A stretch of 64,000 nt of DNA. It comes from Theobroma cacao (taxonomy: Eukaryota > Streptophyta > Magnoliopsida > Malvales > Malvaceae). The stretch spans positions 32,119,834-32,183,833 of the forward strand of contig NC_030851.1 of the NCBI RefSeq assembly GCF_000208745.1, given 5' to 3'. Each line of letters begins with the position of its first letter. The first letter of the stretch is position 1. This document shows positions 60,690-64,000 of this stretch, in pieces. The position numbers were made by a program, and so were the translations under genes. The notes beneath the pieces are model-generated. The model made no database searches. It saw only the letters and a program-made list of their open reading frames with translations, and had not been told where the DNA came from.

Positions 60690-61098
60690 TGAAGATGATG
60701 ATTCTAAGGAAAGCAGTGATGAATCCCTTTGTAGAAACTCCAATCCAAATATTGTTCGAAAACCATTATGGGCTTTGTGACTAACAGGTTGTTGAAGCTG
60801 CTAAATTTTTGGAAGTTGATTTACGTATATAATGAATTCAGTCAAGTCCACATCAAGTCCTTGTTTGGGGATTGATTCTTTTGAGATTGCAGCTTCTCAA
60901 GTACTTATTGAGTCCCAACAAGGTGAAATAGCTCCAAATCGTCACAGTAGGACTGCTTGCTCAGAAACATTTACAAGTTTCAAATCTGATCAGCAATGGA
61001 AATTACTCTGTAGTATATTGGTTGTAACTTGCCAGTGCTGTAGATTAGTAGTTTTATTAGTGTCTTGGTGGAATCAGCAAACCGTTGCTTTGTGTTAG
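60690..61098 (+). pseudogene. Possible gene fragment, not recognised
   Basis: Composition is more coding-like than the surroundings. An open stretch reads DEDDDSKESSDESL then IVRKPLWALVTN before a stop near 60778, and an 88-codon frame runs from 60832 to 61098. No domain is identifiable and the frame shifts between the parts. It may be a remnant of a gene or captured cDNA; it may also be chance. Confidence 0.3.
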
Positions 61099-61698
61099 AA
61101 GATAACTTCTCTTAGCTGTCAATGGGAACATAGAACTTAATTGTGTAAATTATTTTCAGTTGCTAGAATACTAAAATTTTAAAAAAATCGATGGTTAGAG
61201 TTGCAGACGTGACGCTGACATGTTAAATGATCTCAACGTAGCATTGACATGTCATAAAAATTTTTTTTAAAAAAAAAATACCAAGTGGCTTTTGTTTTTT
61301 TTTTTCTCTTTTTCCTTCTCCTTAATTATCCAAAACTACGTTGTTTTAATGGAATTATTTAAAGCACACTTAGTTTTTTTTTCTTTTTCATTTTTCCTTT
61401 TTTTTTGCTCTCCAGTTCTCCTCTATCTACCCTACCCTTTTGTGCCCCCGATGGTCAAAAATTTATAATAAAAAAAACCCCACAAAACTTTGTATTGCAT
61501 GTGCACATTCCTTATGTTTGTAAGGTGCTCTTCTATGAGCTTATGGCCATGGCTACTACAACAAGAATGCTCACAAAAGGAACCGTCCAAAGACCAAAAG
61601 AAGAAAGAAGCCTAACTTAAAATTTCATTAATTATTTAAATATAAAATTTTCAGCTTATGATCAAAAAATTAATTACTTTTGAAATAAAATTAAATTA

Positions 61699-62045
61699 TA
61701 ACATAAAATTTCATTAATTATTTAAATATAAATTTTTAGATTCACCAATATAAATAGACATAAAATAGAAAAAAAATTAATATTAAATTTTCACATTAAC
61801 TAAATTTATAACATAAAATTTTATTGACAATTTAAATATAAGTTTTTAGATTCACTAATAAAAGTAAACAAAGTAGAAATAAAAATTAACATATGATTTT
61901 TGCTTTGTTTAGAATACTTATTTAGTTTGAAAAATTAATATTAAATTATCACATTAGGTAAATTTGTAACATAAAATTTCATTCACAATTTAAATATAAA
62001 TTTTTAGATTCATCAATATAAATAGATAAAGTAGAAAGAAAAAAT
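61699..62045 (+). repeat. Three irregular tandem copies of an AT-rich unit
   Basis: Copies start at about 61699, 61811 and 61968. Each runs AACATAAAATTTYATT..., then AATTTAAATATAA and TTTTTAGATTCA, then AATA.A.GTA.A.AAAGTAGAAA. Spacing is 112 and 157 bp, the longer unit containing an extra TTTGTTTAG-type piece that also follows the third copy. Confidence 0.75.
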
Positions 62046-62075
62046 AACATCAAATTTTCACTTTGTTTAGTATAC

Positions 62076-63719
62076 TTATTTAGTTTGGACAAAAAACAAG
62101 AAAAAGAAGAAGAAAAGAAAAAAAATGGAAAAAATTTGGAAAAGGAAAAAAAAGGGAAAAACAGGAAAAGAAAAAATTTTGGACCTAAAAGGGATTGAAC
62201 TCACTTACCACTGTTCCAAACCAATTTATTTGATTGACTTGGAGTGATAAAATTATATATTTTAAATTTTACACACATAAAAATAAAAAAAATAAAAATA
62301 AAACTAACCACCTCTCTCCCTCCGCCCATGAGACTGAGATACGGGAGCAAGTCAAGTCCAATTTTCTTTGTCTTCATTTTGAAGCCTAAAGAGGACAATT
62401 GGTATAAAAGAGCACAAAGATGGCTTGTGGGTCTATGATGTCGAGATGAATATTTTTGCCAAATTTGGCTTTTATTTGGTTGGCTAACTCTTGCCTGTGT
62501 TGAGATAGAAAGTGAAAGTGGGGTGAGAGATGCTTGTAATAATCTTGTCCGTTTTTACATGGCCGCGAGTGAATTCATGTGTCTATAGTGGGGTATCTGT
62601 ATGTTACTCATTTGATCTTTTGTAACTCTATCTATAGTACTAGTTATGGGTTTATGTATTACTATGATTATTGTTAATCTTAAAAATTTTCTGTGGATAC
62701 TTTTACTAAATTTTGGAAAAGCAAAAGAAAATAGTACCTTTTTTTTTGTGTTTATGATTGAATTCTTTGTTCTTTTTTTGTGTTTACTAAATTTTCGACC
62801 ACTAGAGATTGACCACAACGATAGCAGTGACCATTCTAATTTGGGTTTGGGACTGATCTTGGGGAGAGAAAGATAGGGAGCAGAAAAGGAGAGAATAAAA
62901 AATGGGAAAAAAAATAAATATGTTTTAAATAGTATCATCAAAATGGCGTAGTTTTGGACAAAAGAAGAAGAAAAGAAAAAGAAAAATCACGTGGTAATTT
63001 TTTTTATCAAAAAAGTTTATATCTAGCATATCAATTTCACGTTAGTATTATTTAACATGTCAAATGCCTTTAAAGATCAATTTAGACGGAGTTATTTATA
63101 AAGACTAAATTGCATATAACATTCAAAGAATAAAGATTAAAATAATGAAATTTCGATTTCGTGTGTTTGGAATTAGTATCATTTTGGGTATTCCAATTTG
63201 CAGGTTAACTAAAGATTTTATTGATTTACTTGAAAAGAAACATTGAATCAAATAAAAAGATTTTAAACCTTTACCTTTTTGAAAATTGAATCATTAAGTA
63301 TTAAAGCCGATTTAAGTCAATTATATTTTGGCTTCAACTCTTACTTGATGAGTTTTTCCTTTTTCGTGTGTTTTTCTTTCTTTACTCAATAATTTATATT
63401 CCTTCGCCGCACATCAAGAAAGAAATCTGAGACGAGGTTGTTCTTGTAAATACATTCATTGACAAACATAAATCTAAGACTTCACTACTAGTACTTTTAA
63501 TTCTTAGACTTGGGCTGCAATCGTCAATATGCTTTTTACATGCGACAGTTAAGATTCAAAGACCAAGAGATAAGACAAGAGCGGGTACTGGGCCACTTCA
63601 GAACCCAAGCTGCCCATTTAAATTGCGCGGTAACCCGAAACTCAAGCAGGATTGATCTTAAAAAAAAAGAAGAGCGGCTGTTAGGACTTAGGGGGAAACC
63701 ATTGTGCCTACAACTAAGA
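62076..63719. other. Intergenic, no gene recognised
   Basis: Begins with a purine-rich stretch (about 62095-62180). Open frames at 62555-62941 (minus, 128 codons) and 63510-63746 (plus) lack any family resemblance and overlap frames on the opposite strand, as expected by chance in biased sequence. Confidence 0.45.
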
Positions 63720-64000
63720 TATAAAAGTTTTGGCTTAAAAAAGTAAAGCAAAACATGGTTGATGTTCCGTAGATTCTCTCTTTCATTTTCTCTTCCCCCT
63801 CGTTTCTTTTGCATCTTTTGTCAAAATCTTTGTTTCAGAAGTTTTCTCACCCTCTTTTTCTTTCTCCTTTTGATGTTTTTTGGTTTTCGTTTTGGGTGTT
63901 GAAAAAGGGTTTTCTCTTGGTTTCTGCTTCTTCTGTTTTTTTATTATACCCTGCAGATTGTAAATCGCTAAACCTAATTTATTAGGTAATGCAAAGTAGT
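63720..64000 (+). promoter_or_regulatory. Probable promoter and 5' leader of a gene beyond the window
   Basis: TATAAAAG at 63720-63727 is followed from about 63755 by a long pyrimidine-rich tract (CTCTCTTTCATTTTCTCTTC and similar) without an ATG-initiated frame of any length. That is the usual look of a plant 5' UTR. The gene itself would start to the right of base 64000. Inferred from composition and motif only. Confidence 0.5.

Noticed and set aside
62555..62941. 128-codon minus-strand open frame with a hydrophobic start
   Set aside because: Sits in T-rich sequence that makes Phe/Leu/Ser runs by chance; no domain, and an opposite-strand frame overlaps it.

Overview
This is a 64 kb piece of a plant nuclear chromosome. 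It is AT-rich, its genes have many short exons with GT-AG introns, and LTR retrotransposons, a CACTA element, a Helitron and a LINE lie between them. The proteins (a cytosolic-type beta-carbonic anhydrase, PEX14-like, AMSH2-like, DUF1645 and SRO families) are all land-plant types. The overall look is that of a core eudicot, probably a rosid; the species cannot be named from sequence alone.

Layout: 0.4-8.7 kb is one complete but inactive CACTA (En/Spm) transposon with matching ends and an AGT target duplication. 9.5-13.8 kb is a beta-carbonic anhydrase gene (minus strand, 8 coding exons, 257 aa), with a TATA box and a distal G-box. 14.7-15.7 kb is a short non-autonomous Helitron. 19.2-34.0 kb is a nested retrotransposon cluster. 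The host is a minus-strand Ty1/copia element with both LTRs. Inside it lie a second copia LTR, a SIRE-like LTR, two solo LTRs of one family in opposite orientation (each with a perfect 5-bp target duplication) and a MITE-like element.

35.0-38.9 kb is a PEX14-like peroxin gene (plus strand, 11 coding exons, 404 aa). 40.8-46.0 kb is an AMSH2-like JAMM deubiquitinase gene (plus, 10 coding exons, 328 aa). 48.7-49.6 kb is an intronless DUF1645 gene (minus, 288 aa) with two G-boxes upstream. 53.9-55.0 kb is a truncated LINE ending 58 bp from the stop codon of an SRO (RCD1-like) gene at 55.0-58.7 kb (minus, 5 coding exons, 335 aa). 59-63.7 kb is AT-rich repeat territory. The last 300 bp look like the promoter and leader of a plus-strand gene that continues beyond the window.

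The five complete genes do not form a pathway; they are neighbours. I assembled exon structures by reading splice sites, and all four spliced genes close in frame. I found no evidence of an undescribed biological system. The most notable material is the structure of the nested retrotransposon cluster, the precise transposon boundaries, the shortened PEX14 paralogue and the ambiguous tail of the SRO gene.
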